Below are positions 48,801 through 56,436 of a stretch of DNA of 64,000 nt, in pieces. How positions within the stretch are numbered: the first letter of the stretch is position 1; the number at the start of each line of letters is the position of its first letter. Source of the stretch: an uncultured cyanobacterium (GTDB lineage: Bacteria > Cyanobacteriota > Cyanobacteriia > PCC-6307 > Cyanobiaceae). The notes beneath the pieces were generated by a model that saw only the letters and a program-made list of their open reading frames with translations, ran no database searches and was not told the origin of the DNA. A program made the translations under genes and the position numbers. The DNA lies in contig CAIOGZ010000092.1 of assembly GCA_903858015.1 (NCBI GenBank), positions 94,193 to 158,192 of the forward strand, in the 5' to 3' direction.

Positions 48801-48917
48801 GGTGAGATCGTTGTTTGTGGCACGCCGGAGCAGGTGGCGGAGCATCCCAGCTCCCACACGGGGCGCTATCTCAAACAGGTGCTGGAGCAACACCCGCCAG
48901 CCCCGCTGGGCGAGTGA
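45861..48917 (+). CDS. uvrA: Excinuclease ABC subunit A
   Basis: Damage-recognition ATPase of nucleotide excision repair. The 1,018 residues hold two ABC modules: Walker A VFTGVSGSGKSSLAFDT and VCTGVTGSGKS-type CVTGVSGSGKSTLVNEL; signatures LSGGEAQRIRLA and LSGGEAQRVKLA; and Walker B VLDEPSIGLHQRDN and LIDEPTTGLSFYDV. Zinc modules CPQC...CADC and CEAC-18/20-CDVC are intact. The N-terminal 55 residues are an Ala/Pro-rich extension before IRVRGARQHNLKNVD; I start at ATG 45861, and an upstream TTG at 45816 is less likely. Confidence 0.96.
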   Translation: MPRASAGSTLKTTPSAASAHQPGPTASEDPAADPSPAASRHPAAIQSLNGGSLEDVIRVRGARQHNLKNVDLTIPRNRLVVFTGVSGSGKSSLAFDTIFAEGQRRYVESLSAYARQFLGQVDKPDVDAIEGLSPAISIDQKSTSHNPRSTVGTVTEIQDYLRLLFGRAGEPHCPQCERSIRPQTIDEMVDQILLLPEGTRYQLLAPVVRGKKGSHVKLLAGLVAEGFARVRINGEVRELADNIELDKNHAHNIEVVVDRLVAREGVQERLTDSLRTALKRGEGLALVEVVPKTGEPLPEGVERERLYSENFACPVHGAVMEELSPRLFSFNSPYGACADCHGLGHLRRFTTARVVPDPAQPVYAAVAPWSDKDNSYYFSLLYSVGEAFGFELKTPWNQLSDEQRDVLLHGSTEPIPIQADSRYRKGQSYLRPFEGILPILERQLQEASGEAIRQKLERYLDLVPCGTCRGLRLKPEALAVKVGPFGIHELTAVSVADTLGRIEALMGVGSSEGAEPLLSHRQIQIGDLVLREIRMRLKFLLDVGLDYLSLDRPAMTLSGGEAQRIRLATQIGAGLTGVLYVLDEPSIGLHQRDNDRLLATLIKLRDLGNTLIVVEHDEDTIRAADHLVDIGPGAGVHGGHIVAEGSLANLLEAEDSLTGAYLSGRRSIPTPAQRRDAGSRRLTLVNCSRNNLSGVEVEIPLGRLVCVTGVSGSGKSTLVNELLHPALEHKLGMKVPFPAGLDELRGIKSVDKVIVIDQSPIGRTPRSNPATYTGAFDPIRQVFAATVEAKARGYQVGQFSFNVKGGRCEACSGQGVNVIEMNFLPDVYVQCDVCKGARYNRETLQVTYRGHTIADVLEMTVEQAAGEFSAIPQAADRLRTLVDVGLGYIKLGQPAPTLSGGEAQRVKLATELSKRATGKTLYLIDEPTTGLSFYDVHKLMEVMQRLVDKGNSILVIEHNLDVIRCADWIVDLGPEGGDKGGEIVVCGTPEQVAEHPSSHTGRYLKQVLEQHPPAPLGE

Positions 48918-48938
48918 ACTAAATCTGCCGGGGCCCTA

Positions 48939-48962
48939 AATCCCCACGCTCCCTAGGGGATT
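48939..48962 (+). terminator. Hairpin after uvrA
   Basis: AATCCCC (48939-48945) pairs with GGGGATT (48956-48962), starting 22 bp after the uvrA stop. There is no T-tract. A 15-bp direct repeat CAGGGTTGCTCCTGA follows at 48998-49012 and 49023-49037. Confidence 0.4.
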
Positions 48963-49114
48963 CAGAACAACCGAAGGGTTGGTTGCCCTTGGCGGCCCAG
49001 GGTTGCTCCTGACGCGACGGCGCAGGGTTGCTCCTGATTCGCTGTTGGTTTGATCTTTATGCCAACCCCCGCGCCTAATCCCCCTATAGCAGAGGTATTC
49101 GCCCAACCTTGTCT

Positions 49115-50662
49115 ATGGGGCTGGTGGTGCTCCATCTCCATCTGCATGGGCTGTTTCGCGGCCACGATCTGGAATTGGGACGTGATCCCGATACCGGTGG
49201 CCAAACCACCTATGTGCTCGAGTTGGCCCGCTCCCTCGCCGCCCGTCCGGAACTGGATCGGGTCGAGGTGCTCACCCGGTTGATCCAGGATCCCCGGGTT
49301 GACGCCGATTACGCCCGGCCCCTGGAGCTGGTGGAGCCCGGTTTGAGCATCCGTCGCCACCGCTTCGGCCCCGCCGGCTATCTGGCCAAGGAGCAGCTCT
49401 GGCCCCATCTTGATCGGCTGGTGGAGGAGCTGATCACCAGCCTGCTGGCGGCCCCGCGCCTGCCCGATTGGATCCATGCCCACTATGCCGATGCGGGCTA
49501 TGTGGGAGCGAGGTTGCAGCAGCGCCTCGGCCTGCCGCTGGTGTTCACCGCCCATTCGCTGGGCCGCGAGAAGCGCCGCCGCCTGATCGATGCCGGCCTC
49601 GATCCGGCCCAGCTCGATGCGCTCTATGCCCTGGAGCGGCGGATTGCGGCCGAGGAGTTGGCCCTGGCCCACAGCTGTCTGGTGGTCACCAGCACCCGCC
49701 AGGAGTTGGAGCGCCAGTACGCCGACTACGCCAACTTCCGGCCGGAACGGGCCCGGGTGATTGCGCCGGGGGTGGATGCCGGGGTGTTCTATCCGCCCCG
49801 GTGCGGCGGCGGGGAGGCGGCGATGGCGGCCGTGCTGGCGCCGCTGTTGCAGCAGCCCGCCCTGCCGCCCCTGCTCGCCCTCTGCCGCCCCGATCCCCGC
49901 AAGAACGTTCCTGCCCTGGTGGAGGCCTTCGGCCGCTCCACTAGCTTGCGCCGCCGCCACAATTTGGTGCTGGTGTTAGGCCCTGGTCTGGGGGCTGCCG
50001 GCGGGGAGGGCCTGCAACGCCAGGTGCTCGATCAGGTGCTGGCCCGGGTCGAGCACTTGCAGCTCCAGGGTCGGGTGGCCCTACCGAGGCAGCTGCGGCG
50101 TCACCAGATCCCAGCTTTATACCGCTGGGCGGCTGGGCTGGGGGGGGTGTTTGTGAATCCGGCCTTCACCGAACCCTTTGGTCTCACCCTGCTGGAGGCT
50201 GCTGCTTCGGGGCTGCCGCTGGTGGCCACCAACGATGGCGGCCCCCGCGAGATCCTGCAGCGCTGCGCTAATGGGCTGTTGGTGGATGTGGCCGATGGCG
50301 CCGCCCTGCAGCGGGCCCTGGAGGAGGCCCTGGCCCAGCCGCTGCGCTGGCGGCGCTGGAGCGCGAGCGGCGTGGAGGCGGTGCGGCGCCAGTTCAGTTG
50401 GGATGCCCATGGAACGCGCTACGTAGGCGAGGCGATCGCCTCGATCGGCCGCAGTCGGCGCCGCCGCCGGGGGGCTTCGGCTTGGGGCGCCACGCCCGGC
50501 TCAGGGGGCTGTGGTGGTGCCGCTGTCGCTGGGGTGATGGCTGTTGCTGGCGGGCATCCAGTAGCTGAGGTCGTTTTCCCAGAACTCCCGGCCGGGCAAG
50601 CGCTGGCTGCTCAATTTGGTGTGGGCCATCGCCGTGAGCAGCTGGGTGATCTCCAGGGGTGA
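49115..50662 (+). CDS. Sucrose-phosphate-synthase-like glycosyltransferase, C-terminally truncated
   Basis: GT4 enzyme of the sucrose-phosphate/sucrose synthase group, transferring glucose from a nucleotide sugar to fructose-6-phosphate. Typical features: HGLFRGHDLELGRDPDTGGQ at the start, FTAHSLGREKRRRL, LCRPDPRKNVPALVEAFG and NPAFTEPFGLTLLEAAASGL. Cyanobacterial SPS often carries a C-terminal HAD-type phosphatase domain of about 240 residues; here it is missing. After about residue 450 the frame enters Arg/Gly/Ala-rich sequence that is antisense to the next gene over 162 bp. ATG 49115 was preferred over TTG 49109. Confidence 0.85.
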   Translation: MGLVVLHLHLHGLFRGHDLELGRDPDTGGQTTYVLELARSLAARPELDRVEVLTRLIQDPRVDADYARPLELVEPGLSIRRHRFGPAGYLAKEQLWPHLDRLVEELITSLLAAPRLPDWIHAHYADAGYVGARLQQRLGLPLVFTAHSLGREKRRRLIDAGLDPAQLDALYALERRIAAEELALAHSCLVVTSTRQELERQYADYANFRPERARVIAPGVDAGVFYPPRCGGGEAAMAAVLAPLLQQPALPPLLALCRPDPRKNVPALVEAFGRSTSLRRRHNLVLVLGPGLGAAGGEGLQRQVLDQVLARVEHLQLQGRVALPRQLRRHQIPALYRWAAGLGGVFVNPAFTEPFGLTLLEAAASGLPLVATNDGGPREILQRCANGLLVDVADGAALQRALEEALAQPLRWRRWSASGVEAVRRQFSWDAHGTRYVGEAIASIGRSRRRRRGASAWGATPGSGGCGGAAVAGVMAVAGGHPVAEVVFPELPAGQALAAQFGVGHRREQLGDLQG

Positions 50663-51514
50663 GAGGTCGGTGCGGATGTCTTCGCCGGCGATTTTGAGCA
50701 GGGCCGGCAGCTGGGCGAGGGTGGCGGGCTGGGCCAGCTTGCCGAACACCTGGTTGATCACCAGCCGTTGCCGCTCGATCCGGCCCAGGTCGCCGAATTC
50801 ATCGTGCCGAAAGCGTAGAAATCCTTCCAGGGCTTCCCCTTTCAGCAGCTGTTGACCCGGGTAGAGGTCGATGTACAGCCCCTGGCTGCGGTCTTGGTAG
50901 AACATCCGCTTCGGCACATCGACGCTCACCCCGCCGAGGGCATCGGCCACCTTGGTGACGGCCGCCAGGTTGAGCTTCAGGTGCCGCTCGATCGGCATGC
51001 CCAGCAGGGCACTCACCTCGCTCTTCACGGCTTCGGGACCCATCATGGCGTAGATGGCATTGGCCTTGAGCACACCGTGCTCGGCCGTTTCGACATAGGT
51101 GTCGCGCGGCACCTGGATGACGCGGGTGAGCCCGTTCTGCACCTGCACCGCCATCATCACATCGGTATTACCGCTCACCTGGTCGCTGCCCAGCACCAGC
51201 ACCGGCCGCTGCCCCAGCCCGAGCGGCTGCAGCATTTTTGCCAGCTGCTGCTGGCCGAAGTTGAGGCTGGCCAGGGCCGGGCCCAGGGGCAGGCCCTGCT
51301 GATGGGCCAGCAGGAAGCCGAGGCCAAGGCCGAGGCCAAAGCTGATCAGGGGTGGCCGGCGCCGCTTGGCGACCAGCTTGCTCTGGCGGCGGTTGAAATC
51401 AGCGGCCAGGTCGGACGGTTCTTGGTCGCTGGGTTCGGGCCGTTGTCGTTCCCGCCGGCTGCGTTGGCGTCGCTGCGACGTTGGGGGCAGGTCGGGTAAC
51501 GGGGCCTGACTCAT
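50501..51514 (-). CDS. LytR-CpsA-Psr (LCP) family protein
   Basis: Membrane enzyme that links glycopolymers to the cell wall or envelope. The cytoplasmic basic N-terminus (RRERQRPEPSDQEPSD) is followed by one membrane segment (LISFGLGLGLGFLLA). The periplasmic LCP domain carries VLVLGSDQVSGNTDVMM, the RVIQVPRDTYVET motif with its Arg/Asp pair, and FLRFRHDEFGDLGRIERQRL. The 337 residues are normal. It converges on, and overlaps, the 3' end of the sucrose-phosphate-synthase-like gene. Confidence 0.9.
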   Translation of the reverse strand: MSQAPLPDLPPTSQRRQRSRRERQRPEPSDQEPSDLAADFNRRQSKLVAKRRRPPLISFGLGLGLGFLLAHQQGLPLGPALASLNFGQQQLAKMLQPLGLGQRPVLVLGSDQVSGNTDVMMAVQVQNGLTRVIQVPRDTYVETAEHGVLKANAIYAMMGPEAVKSEVSALLGMPIERHLKLNLAAVTKVADALGGVSVDVPKRMFYQDRSQGLYIDLYPGQQLLKGEALEGFLRFRHDEFGDLGRIERQRLVINQVFGKLAQPATLAQLPALLKIAGEDIRTDLSPLEITQLLTAMAHTKLSSQRLPGREFWENDLSYWMPASNSHHPSDSGTTTAP

Positions 51515-51630
51515 GGCAACGGATGCTGGCCGAACAATACGATCTAAACCTGCTTCCTGCTAGGGCGCGAGCTGATTTAACTGTTGCTCCACACCGGAAT
51601 GGTGCTGCCCAGCAGAACTGTGCTGCCCAG

Positions 51631-52815
51631 CTAAACCGCGCTGCCCACCTGAACGGCGGCGGCGGCCTGGTCGGCCCGGCGGCGGGCTTCGGCTTCACTG
51701 CTGCCGCGGGCCAGGGCCACCCCTAGGCGCCGCTGGGGACGGGCATCGGGCTTGCCGAACAGCAGCAGCTGGCTTTCGGGCACTGCAAGGGCCTCGGCGA
51801 TGCCGGTGTAGTGCACCGATGCGGCTGCTTCCTGGGCGAGGATGACGCGGCTGGCGGCGGGACCAAGGGAGCGGATCGCTGCAATCGGCAGGCCAAGAAC
51901 GGCGCGCAGATGTAATTCGAACTCGCTTAGATTCTGTCCGGCCAGGGTGACAAGGCCGGTGTCATGGGGGCGGGGCGAGAGCTCGGAGAACACCACTTCG
52001 GGATCGGCCGGATCGCCGCAGAGGAAAAACTCCACCCCAAACAGGCCGGCTCCGCCGAGGTCGTCGGTGACGGCGCGGGCCATCGCCTGGGCCGCCGCCA
52101 GCTGCCGCTCCCCAAGCGTCGCTGGCTGCCAGCTGCACTGGTAATCGCCGCGCTCCTGGATGTGGCCGATCGGGGGGCAGAAGAGGGTGGGTCCGTGCCA
52201 TTGCTTCACGGTGAGCAGGGTGATCTCCAGCTCGAAGCGCAAAAACTCCTCCACGATCACGCGGGCGCCGCTGCCGCGGGCGCCGGCCAGGGCCGCCTCC
52301 CAGGCGGCGGCGATCCCGTCCGCGTCCCGCACCACGCTTTGCCCCTTGCCCGAGGAGCTCATCACCGGTTTGACCACCACCGGCCAACCCAGCGGCGCCG
52401 CGGCGGCGGCCAGCTCGGCGGCGCTTTCCGCATAGGCGAAGCGGGCCGTGCGCAGGCCGAGCGGGCCGGCGGCGAGGTCGCGGATCCGGTCGCGGTTCAT
52501 GGTCACGGCGGTGGCGCGGGCCGTGGGAATCACGGTGATGCCTTCGGCCTCGAGTTCGGCCAGGGCATCCACCGCCAGCGCTTCGATTTCGGGGATCACC
52601 AGGTCGGGCTGGTGGCGGCGCACCACGGCCTTGAGGGCGGCGGGATCGGTCATCGCCACCACCTCGGATACGTGGGCCACCTGCATCGCCGGGGCGCCGG
52701 CGTAGCGATCCACCGCGATCACGCGGCAGCCGAGCCGCTGGGCGGCGATGGCCACCTCTTTGCCGAGCTCGCCGCTGCCGAGCAGCATCAGGGTGCGGGG
52801 GAAGGGTGCCTCCAT
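51631..52815 (-). CDS. purT: Formate-dependent phosphoribosylglycinamide formyltransferase
   Basis: ATP-grasp enzyme adding a formyl group to GAR with formate and ATP, replacing PurN. Motifs: MLLGSGELGKEVAIAAQRLG at the N-terminus, IPEIEALAVDALAELEAEG, the ATP-grasp loop PVMSSSGKGQSVV, and ELSPRPHDTGLVTLAGQNLS, which is diagnostic for PurT and PurK-like enzymes. ATG 52815 gives 394 residues, close to E. coli PurT (392). It is the third purine enzyme in the window after purF and purL, though 22 kb away. Confidence 0.93.
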   Translation of the reverse strand: MEAPFPRTLMLLGSGELGKEVAIAAQRLGCRVIAVDRYAGAPAMQVAHVSEVVAMTDPAALKAVVRRHQPDLVIPEIEALAVDALAELEAEGITVIPTARATAVTMNRDRIRDLAAGPLGLRTARFAYAESAAELAAAAAPLGWPVVVKPVMSSSGKGQSVVRDADGIAAAWEAALAGARGSGARVIVEEFLRFELEITLLTVKQWHGPTLFCPPIGHIQERGDYQCSWQPATLGERQLAAAQAMARAVTDDLGGAGLFGVEFFLCGDPADPEVVFSELSPRPHDTGLVTLAGQNLSEFELHLRAVLGLPIAAIRSLGPAASRVILAQEAAASVHYTGIAEALAVPESQLLLFGKPDARPQRRLGVALARGSSEAEARRRADQAAAAVQVGSAV

Positions 52816-52899
52816 CGGATCAGCCAGCCAAACCAGCGCCAATCCTGCCGCCCCCCTGGCCGGCGCTTGGCTTACCGTGCCAGCGGTTGCCCATTGATC

Positions 52900-53088
52900 G
52901 TGTTGGGATTCTTCGCCAGCGCCCTGTTGACCCAGCTGCCGTTGGGGTTGAGCACCGCTGGCGAGGCCTCCGGCGCCCTGCCCTTCGGCCTCGACATGGC
53001 CAAGCTGCAGAACTGGACCCTGATCTACCTGGGCCTCTCCTCCCTCGCCTTTGTGGTGGTGTGGGTGGTGGGCTTCTTGCGTCGATGA
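52900..53088 (+). CDS. Small membrane protein, unknown
   Basis: A 62-codon ORF with two hydrophobic segments: LGFFASALLTQLPLGL at the start and LIYLGLSSLAFVVVWVVGFL at the end, joined by GLDMAKLQNW. It begins with GTG 52900 (TTG 52894 is also possible) and diverges from purT with an 84-bp gap. The composition and codon use fit a real gene. No family name is known to me. Confidence 0.5.
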   Translation: MLGFFASALLTQLPLGLSTAGEASGALPFGLDMAKLQNWTLIYLGLSSLAFVVVWVVGFLRR

Positions 53089-53146
53089 GGTTGCGCCGTT
53101 GAGGTTTGGCCGTTGAGGGGCTGCGGCTGAGCTGCGGCTGCGGGGC

Positions 53147-53383
53147 TCAGTTCAGCAGGGTGAGCTGCCGTTCCGGCGATTCTTCGCTCACGAAGCCGTA
53201 GGCCTCAAACACGGCCGGGTCGGCGTGGTTGATCTGGTGGCCATCCGGCTGGCGTTCGAGCCAGAAGCCTTCGGCCGCCAGCCGCCGCATCAAGGCGGCC
53301 GCCTCCTCGAAACGGGCGGCCATCGCATCGAGGCTGGCGCAGTCTGTGGTCAGGCCGGTTTCCTTCCAGGTGAAGTAGGCCAT
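53147..53383 (-). CDS. Small conserved soluble protein, unknown
   Basis: A 78-residue protein starting MAYFTWKETGLTTDCASLDA. The middle MAARFEEAAALMRRLAAEGF is helical and the end DPAVFEAYGFVSEESPERQL is acidic. Such small proteins occur in other picocyanobacteria as I recall, with no known role. ATG codons at 53392 and 53407 are possible longer starts. Confidence 0.6.
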   Translation of the reverse strand: MAYFTWKETGLTTDCASLDAMAARFEEAAALMRRLAAEGFWLERQPDGHQINHADPAVFEAYGFVSEESPERQLTLLN

Positions 53384-53505
53384 GGCTGCCATGTCCAGGC
53401 GGTGCAACCAATTCTAGGGATGTCTGCAAAAGCGCTGTGATGGCAGTGGTGGTGCTCTAGGTCGGCAGCGGGTCAATGACTGATCCATAATGGCCAACCT
53501 CTTCA

Positions 53506-53532
53506 CCCGTCTTCTGCATCTTGATGTTGGAC
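53506..53532 (+). other. Right half of an attC-like site
   Basis: CCCGTCTTCTGCATCTTGAT followed by the core GTTGGAC (53526-53532, GTTRRRY). The arm differs by one base from the right arm of the site at 60223-60307. A matching left arm is not visible upstream, so the site is decayed. It marks the left edge of the second cassette array. Confidence 0.55.
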
Positions 53533-53582
53533 AGTCGATCAGTACCTTGGAAAGGGAACGATTGATCTAAGACCTTGCAGGC

Positions 53583-53873
53583 CTACAAGATCAAATCGTC
53601 ATTCTGCCATTTTTGCAAAAGCGATGGACCTGCATAGCCAGCGAAGGTAGCCATTACAGGATCAATCTCCGCGCACTTGGTTCGCGCAAGGCACGCAATA
53701 AAAGCTCCAACCAAGGGAAGAACTATAAAGTTTATTATGTAGTAGAGAGCTCCCTTGTCCACGCGTTCGCTTTTGGGGACTTTGCTGGCTAGGATGAAGG
53801 GGTAAATGCCAGCAAGAATGCCGCCCGCAAAGCCCCAGGCAGCAATAGTAACAATAGGCAGTAATGCATTCAC
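53583..53873 (-). CDS. Small AT-rich membrane protein, unknown
   Basis: A 96-residue protein with two or three hydrophobic segments (LLPIVTIAAWGFAGGILAGI near the start, YYIINFIVLPLVGAFIACLA in the middle) and a short polar tail. No family is recognised. The gene starts 11 bp after the stop of the HTH-like gene at 53885, so the two probably form one transcript. GC content is well below that of the core genes, suggesting transfer. It is the first gene after the attC half-site. Confidence 0.5.
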   Translation of the reverse strand: MNALLPIVTIAAWGFAGGILAGIYPFILASKVPKSERVDKGALYYIINFIVLPLVGAFIACLARTKCAEIDPVMATFAGYAGPSLLQKWQNDDLIL

Positions 53874-53884
53874 GAGAGATTAGC

Positions 53885-54238
53885 CTAGCCAACAACTCGA
53901 TTTACAAGAACAGATTTAATCTTTCCAATCTGACTAACTTCTCTATTATAGGTAAGCCTAGAAGCGTAGACGGGTTCGCTGTTGTCAGTTTCCAAATTCG
54001 CGGCCCGAACGAATCCTGGATCATTCTCGACCAATTTCGATACTGTCTCAACAGGGAGATGCGTTTCTTCTGAAATTTGCCTGACCGTAAACCATATATT
54101 CTCTGGCGAGAATCTTGGCCCCATTCTTTTCCCCATCCTCGTACTCCAGGATACGGTTCGCCTAGGGGCGGGATTGCTGATGGCCTGAATTACCCGAAAA
54201 GATGGGTTGCTGCCAGTGGTGGAATCTGAGCTGCTCAT
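53885..54238 (-). CDS. Small helix-turn-helix-like protein, unknown
   Basis: A 117-residue basic protein. The segment IWFTVRQISEETHLPVETVS followed by KLVENDPGFVRAANLETDNS looks like a winged-helix DNA-binding unit (helix, turn, recognition helix, wing ending SRLTYN). The N-terminal 45 residues are Ser/Arg-rich and disordered. It pairs with the membrane protein at 53583. ATG 54238 is preferred over TTG 54244. The HTH reading is by eye only. Confidence 0.45.
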   Translation of the reverse strand: MSSSDSTTGSNPSFRVIQAISNPAPRRTVSWSTRMGKRMGPRFSPENIWFTVRQISEETHLPVETVSKLVENDPGFVRAANLETDNSEPVYASRLTYNREVSQIGKIKSVLVNRVVG

Positions 54239-54332
54239 TTCCAAACAACAACTATAGATCTCAATATTAGCAGCATTTCGGGCTGGATTTCAAACAGCCG
54301 AGGCTTGTGGGCAAGAGTTGGCCAACGCTCGC

Positions 54333-54352
54333 CCTAAACCGCGGGCTTAGGG
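54333..54352 (-). terminator. Hairpin overlapping the kinase stop codon
   Basis: CCCTAA (54333-54338) pairs with TTAGGG (54347-54352), and the kinase TAA lies in the stem. There is no T-tract, so it may also be part of a decayed attC, since GTTGGCC lies on the minus strand just beyond. Confidence 0.35.
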
Positions 54353-55687
54353 TCGCAGCGATTCCAAGCTTGCGACCAGCTCGGCGAACCGGGGCCGGCT
54401 CGCCGCCACGGGCGCCACGCAGCGCAGTTGCAACGCGTTTAACGACGGCAGGCGCACGTCCAGTTCCGGTTCACTTTCGGGTTCAAGGCGCTCCAGTAGT
54501 TCGCCAAGCAAACAGCCGAAGGCGCGCACCTCCAGCGCCTCAAACGGATTGGGATCTCCATGGTCCGGCGCTGGGTAAAAGGAGGCCGCTCCGAAGTCGC
54601 CCAAAAAGCAGCCGCCCTCGGGGCGATACAGCACGTTGTGCGCATAAAAATCGCCGTGCGATATGCCGCGGGCGTGCAGGTGCTCGCCGGCAGCGGCCAA
54701 GCCCTTGGCCAGATCTAGCACCAAGGGCAGGGAGAAGCGTTGGCCGTCCGCGTAAATGTCCCGCGTGCAGGACGCCAGGTTGGGCGGGCCGGCCAGATTG
54801 CGGAACTCTGGGTCAACCCAGGGCATCACCAAGCCGCTGCTGCCGGCGGGGTGGCCGCTGACTTCACCAATCACCCCGATCAAGTGAGCGTGATTACCCG
54901 CCGCCAAGCAGGCCGCCATTTCTTCGGCGGGAAAGCCATCACTGGTGACCGCCCCCTTAAAAAGTTTCACCGCCACGGGATGGGCGGCTTGCTGCGGCGA
55001 CCGCTGCCAGTGGGCTTTGTGGATCACTCCCGAGGCGCCTTCGCCGAGTTTTTCGCCCAATACGAGATCCGCCCATTGCAGGCGGGCCACGGCCGGGCTC
55101 GGGGCGTGCGGCGCCGTTGAAACCGGATTGCCGCCAAATGCCAACCAGGTCAAGCGGGGTAGATGCAGCAGCCACTGCGGCAAAGCTTCGAACCGGTTGG
55201 CCGAAATCCGCAGCAGCTCAAGCCCGACGCAGCCGCGCATCGCCTCCGGCAACACGGCCAGTTGATTACCGGCCAACATCAGTTTTTGCAGGCGCGTACA
55301 GCTGCCGATCGCGTCTGGAAGGGCCGAAATCTGATTATCGGTGAGGATCAACCAGCGCAAGCCGGGCGAAATGGCGGTAGCCGCAACCTCGCGAATGCGG
55401 TTCGCCTTAAACCCCACCATCTCAAGCTGAAGGCAGGAGGACAGCACCTCGGGCAGCTGGGTAAAGCGGTTGTCCGAGCAGAAGATCACCCGTAACTTGC
55501 TCAGCCGTGATAAGTCGTCCGGGAGGGCGGATAAGGCGTTGCCCGAGAGATTGAGCACCTCAAGGCTGTCGGCTAACTCGAAGATCTCCGGCGGGAATTC
55601 CTGCAGGTCACAGGCAAGATCCAGCCGTGTGATCCCCTTCAGCTCACCGGAGCGCAAGGCGGCCAGGGTCGCGGTGGTAGTGGTCAT
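54347..55687 (-). CDS. Leucine-rich-repeat protein kinase
   Basis: A 446-residue protein from ATG 55687. Residues 10-210 hold about eight LRR units of the LxxLxLxxNxLxxLPxxL type (LEVLNLSGNALSALPDDLSR, LQKLMLAGNQLAVLPEAMRG). Residues 220-440 form a protein kinase domain: glycine loop GEKLGEGASGVIHKA, ATP lysine VAVKLFKGA, catalytic loop ISHGDFYAHNVLY (HGD in place of HRD) and GDFGAASF. Bacterial LRR-kinases of this type are uncommon and their targets unknown. It stands alone on the minus strand within the second accessory array. Confidence 0.88.
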   Translation of the reverse strand: MTTTTATLAALRSGELKGITRLDLACDLQEFPPEIFELADSLEVLNLSGNALSALPDDLSRLSKLRVIFCSDNRFTQLPEVLSSCLQLEMVGFKANRIREVAATAISPGLRWLILTDNQISALPDAIGSCTRLQKLMLAGNQLAVLPEAMRGCVGLELLRISANRFEALPQWLLHLPRLTWLAFGGNPVSTAPHAPSPAVARLQWADLVLGEKLGEGASGVIHKAHWQRSPQQAAHPVAVKLFKGAVTSDGFPAEEMAACLAAGNHAHLIGVIGEVSGHPAGSSGLVMPWVDPEFRNLAGPPNLASCTRDIYADGQRFSLPLVLDLAKGLAAAGEHLHARGISHGDFYAHNVLYRPEGGCFLGDFGAASFYPAPDHGDPNPFEALEVRAFGCLLGELLERLEPESEPELDVRLPSLNALQLRCVAPVAASRPRFAELVASLESLRP

Positions 55688-55981
55688 GGGTCGGATGATA
55701 ATGCTTGGGCCAACACTGCTCAGCGCAGCTTTGTTGAGGCGGCTCAGGTGAATGGCTGTGCTTGAGAGTGGCAGATAGTTCCGGCTCCCCATGAGGCAGG
55801 ATCCGTGCTGGAACGATGGCCGCGACATCAGGCAAGGTTCGCTCAATGTGCTTCGCCTTCCTGGTACGCCAGTCAAGGCTCTTGATTGGATCGGCAAGAC
55901 TGCCGCCAACTACACCCTCTCTAACGCTGGCCGGCCGAGAAAAGCTTTCACCTGCACACCTGTGCCCCTGGCCAATGCGGC

Positions 55982-56089
55982 TCACCTCCGATCGGGGCAA
56001 GGCTCGTGGAGTTGGGCGCCGGTGAGCGCGGAAACCTCCGCCTCCAGCAGCTGCTGAAAGCCGCGTCGCCCAATCTCAGGGATCAGGGC
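55982..56089 (-). pseudogene. IS256-like transposase fragment
   Basis: Thirty-five codons read ALIPEIGRRGFQQLLEAEVS then ALTGAQLHEPCPDRR and a stop. After a frame change RIGQGHRC follows, where IS256 (Mutator-type) transposases have THRNGHR. This is a small N-terminal relic. A second open stretch further left (SLDWRTRKAKHIERTLPDVA near 55850-55910) may be another transposase scrap. The rest of 55688-56193 holds no gene. Confidence 0.45.
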
Positions 56090-56193
56090 GCCAGGTCGAG
56101 ATACACCACTCCACGGGACGCTGCTGACAACGTCATGACAGCCACGGCGATGCGCTGCTTGTAAACTAGGTCATAAACCAGTTCATTCTGCCC

Positions 56194-56436
56194 ATGGAAG
56201 CCAGCATCGGCGCCTTCGAGGCCAAGGCCCAGCTTTCTCGCCTGCTGCGGGCTGTGGAGCAAGGCGAACGCTTCACCATCACCGTGCGGGGAAAACCTGT
56301 GGCTGATCTGGTGCCTCACCGGAGCGGATCAAGCCAAGGCGTGGCAGCCGCCATTGCCAGCTTGCAGGCGTCGGCACGGATTCGTGGCGTCAGCGATGCA
56401 GACGTCGCCAGCTTTGTAGACGAGGGGCGCCTGTGA
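56194..56436 (+). CDS. Phd/YefM-type antitoxin
   Basis: An 80-residue antitoxin. MEASIGAFEAKAQLSRLLRA followed by VEQGERFTITVRGKPVADLV is the Phd/YefM fold with its characteristic ..ITxRGKPVA.L. strand; the C-terminal 30 residues are the toxin-neutralising tail. It overlaps the downstream PIN toxin by four bases (GTGA at 56433-56436). It presumably represses its own promoter. Confidence 0.9.
   Translation: MEASIGAFEAKAQLSRLLRAVEQGERFTITVRGKPVADLVPHRSGSSQGVAAAIASLQASARIRGVSDADVASFVDEGRL

Noticed and set aside
54333..54352. Possible attC at the LRR-kinase end (GTTGGCC on the minus strand)
   Set aside because: Only one short stem is present and no second core; better described as a simple hairpin.
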